A DNA stretch of 64,000 nucleotides from Psychroflexus lacisalsi (GTDB lineage: Bacteria > Bacteroidota > Bacteroidia > Flavobacteriales > Flavobacteriaceae), in NCBI RefSeq assembly GCF_020164495.1, contig NZ_JAIQYZ010000001.1:434001-498000 (forward strand). The letters are read 5' to 3'. The first letter of the stretch is position 1. Each line of letters begins with the position of its first letter. Shown piece after piece: positions 63,355-64,000 of this stretch. The notes beneath the pieces were generated by a model. That model was not told the origin of the DNA. It saw only the letters and a list, made by a program, of their open reading frames with translations, and did no database searches. The translations under genes and the position numbers were made by a program.

Positions 63355-64000
63355 TTAAAGGATCAATTCTTTTTGATTATCCTTAACCTCAGTTCGCTGC
63401 TCGGCAGAGTGGATAAAGTCTTTTGCCTTTTTGACTAGATAGTTTTGGAAATAATGTTTTTGTTTATTTTGAGTATGAGTCATCACGATGACCACAAGAT
63501 CATCTTTTGGATGGTATTCTAATCCATTTCTAAATCCATCCCACAATCCATTGTGGAAAATTACCTCTTCACCATTTTTATGTTCAAGCCTAAAGCCCAT
63601 TCCGTAGCGTTTATTTTTTCGGTCATCATCTCTGCCGAACATCAAGTCAACATTTTTCTGTTCCAAAATTTTGCCATTTTTAAGATCACGAAACCAGACA
63701 TGTAAATCTTTTGCAGAAGCATAAATTCCTTTATCTCCTATGGCGTTATTATGAAAACCTGCAGGAAGCTGAATAAAAGAACGTCGATAGGATTGATAAC
63801 CTTTTAGAATACTTTGTTCGTTCAATTCTGTTTTTTCAACAAAGGTTTCGTCGAGACAAAGTGGCAAAAGAAACTCTTCCTGAATAAATTCTCCCAAAGA
63901 AAGTCGACTTACTTGTTCTACAATTGCACCCAAAACCACATACCCTGTATTGCTATAGCTAAAGTATCTGCCCGCTGGAAAGTTAAGTCTCGGAGCATAG
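63355..64000 (-). CDS. serine hydrolase, beta-lactamase/PBP-like family (N-terminus outside window)
   Basis: C-terminal part of a serine hydrolase. The frame is open to the right end of the window, where it reads YAPRLNFPAGRYFSYSNTGY, so the YSN motif is present and the GTG at 63939 is internal. The SxxK motif must lie beyond the window. The HxG-type motif is in VIFHNGLWDGFRNG. Its C-terminus (KVKDNQKELIL-like, charged) is complete. It is a second family member beside the gene at 3943, with a different C-terminal sequence. Its stop lies 14 bases from the stop of the convergent lipoprotein gene. Confidence 0.88.
   Translation of the reverse strand, partial: YAPRLNFPAGRYFSYSNTGYVVLGAIVEQVSRLSLGEFIQEEFLLPLCLDETFVEKTELNEQSILKGYQSYRRSFIQLPAGFHNNAIGDKGIYASAKDLHVWFRDLKNGKILEQKNVDLMFGRDDDRKNKRYGMGFRLEHKNGEEVIFHNGLWDGFRNGLEYHPKDDLVVIVMTHTQNKQKHYFQNYLVKKAKDFIHSAEQRTEVKDNQKELIL

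Noticed and set aside
1-64000. CRISPR arrays, prophage, integrative elements or insertion sequences
   Set aside because: I saw no regularly spaced direct repeats, transposase, integrase, capsid or relaxase motifs on either strand; the only HNH-type gene stands alone.

Overview
The window is AT-rich chromosomal DNA of a member of the Bacteroidota, almost certainly family Flavobacteriaceae and probably marine or salt-tolerant. The evidence is a SusC/SusD pair, several proteins ending in type IX secretion (T9SS) sorting domains, short lipoproteins with typical lipoboxes, lineage-typical DUF2480 and DUF3078 proteins, almost no Shine-Dalgarno sequences, and many TAnnTTTG (-7) promoter boxes. No prophage, insertion sequence, integrase or CRISPR array is visible. 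This is mostly core genome with a few accessory surface-protein loci.

Layout. 1-5 kb: the end of an OppC/DppC permease, lepA, dusB and a secreted serine hydrolase. 5-9.4 kb: a SusD gene and a SusC gene broken by a one-base frameshift. 9.6-11.7 kb: a NUMOD4/HNH-like gene, a secreted DNase I-fold protein, a CAT-anticodon tRNA and methylmalonyl-CoA epimerase. 11.8-13.4 kb: rbfA coupled to a LolC/E-type permease. 13.4-19 kb: two paralogous T9SS cargo genes driven by near-identical promoters, with a tiny PID/PEP-CTERM-like membrane protein between them. 19-23.5 kb: an operon of M1 peptidase, subtilase lipoprotein and MBL-fold hydrolase. 23.6-27.1 kb: a CPA1/RCK antiporter, dprA and a lipoprotein.

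27.3-35.6 kb: a complete SUF iron-sulfur operon (sufA, B, C, D, S, E and a sufT-like gene) holding two embedded lipoprotein genes and a DUF2480 gene, followed by a separately promoted DUF3078 barrel and a GC-richer intergenic repeat-like element. 35.7-38.7 kb: an alpha/beta hydrolase, a pectin-acetylesterase-like lipoprotein and small orphan genes. 38.7-42.9 kb: fused otsAB divergent from a GH15 enzyme, a likely trehalose synthesis/turnover module. 43-44.8 kb: thiL, DUF2007 and osmC.

44.9-54.9 kb: the seven-subunit Mrp Na+/H+ antiporter (A to G) running by gene overlap into bioF, a surface-type protein and bioD, with bioA following on its own promoter. 54.9-58.8 kb: a third T9SS paralogue, a GIGT-type surface protein and a small beta-barrel. 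59-60 kb: a split YeeE/YedE sulfur-compound transporter. 60-64 kb: a large metzincin-type lipoprotein, another lipoprotein and a serine hydrolase cut by the window end.

Together the Mrp complex, the CPA1 antiporter and the trehalose genes suggest adaptation to Na+ and osmotic stress. The most intriguing regulatory signal is the promoter shared by two T9SS paralogues at about 13.42 and 16.85 kb: an 18-bp box, exactly 21 bp of spacer and TATTTTTG.
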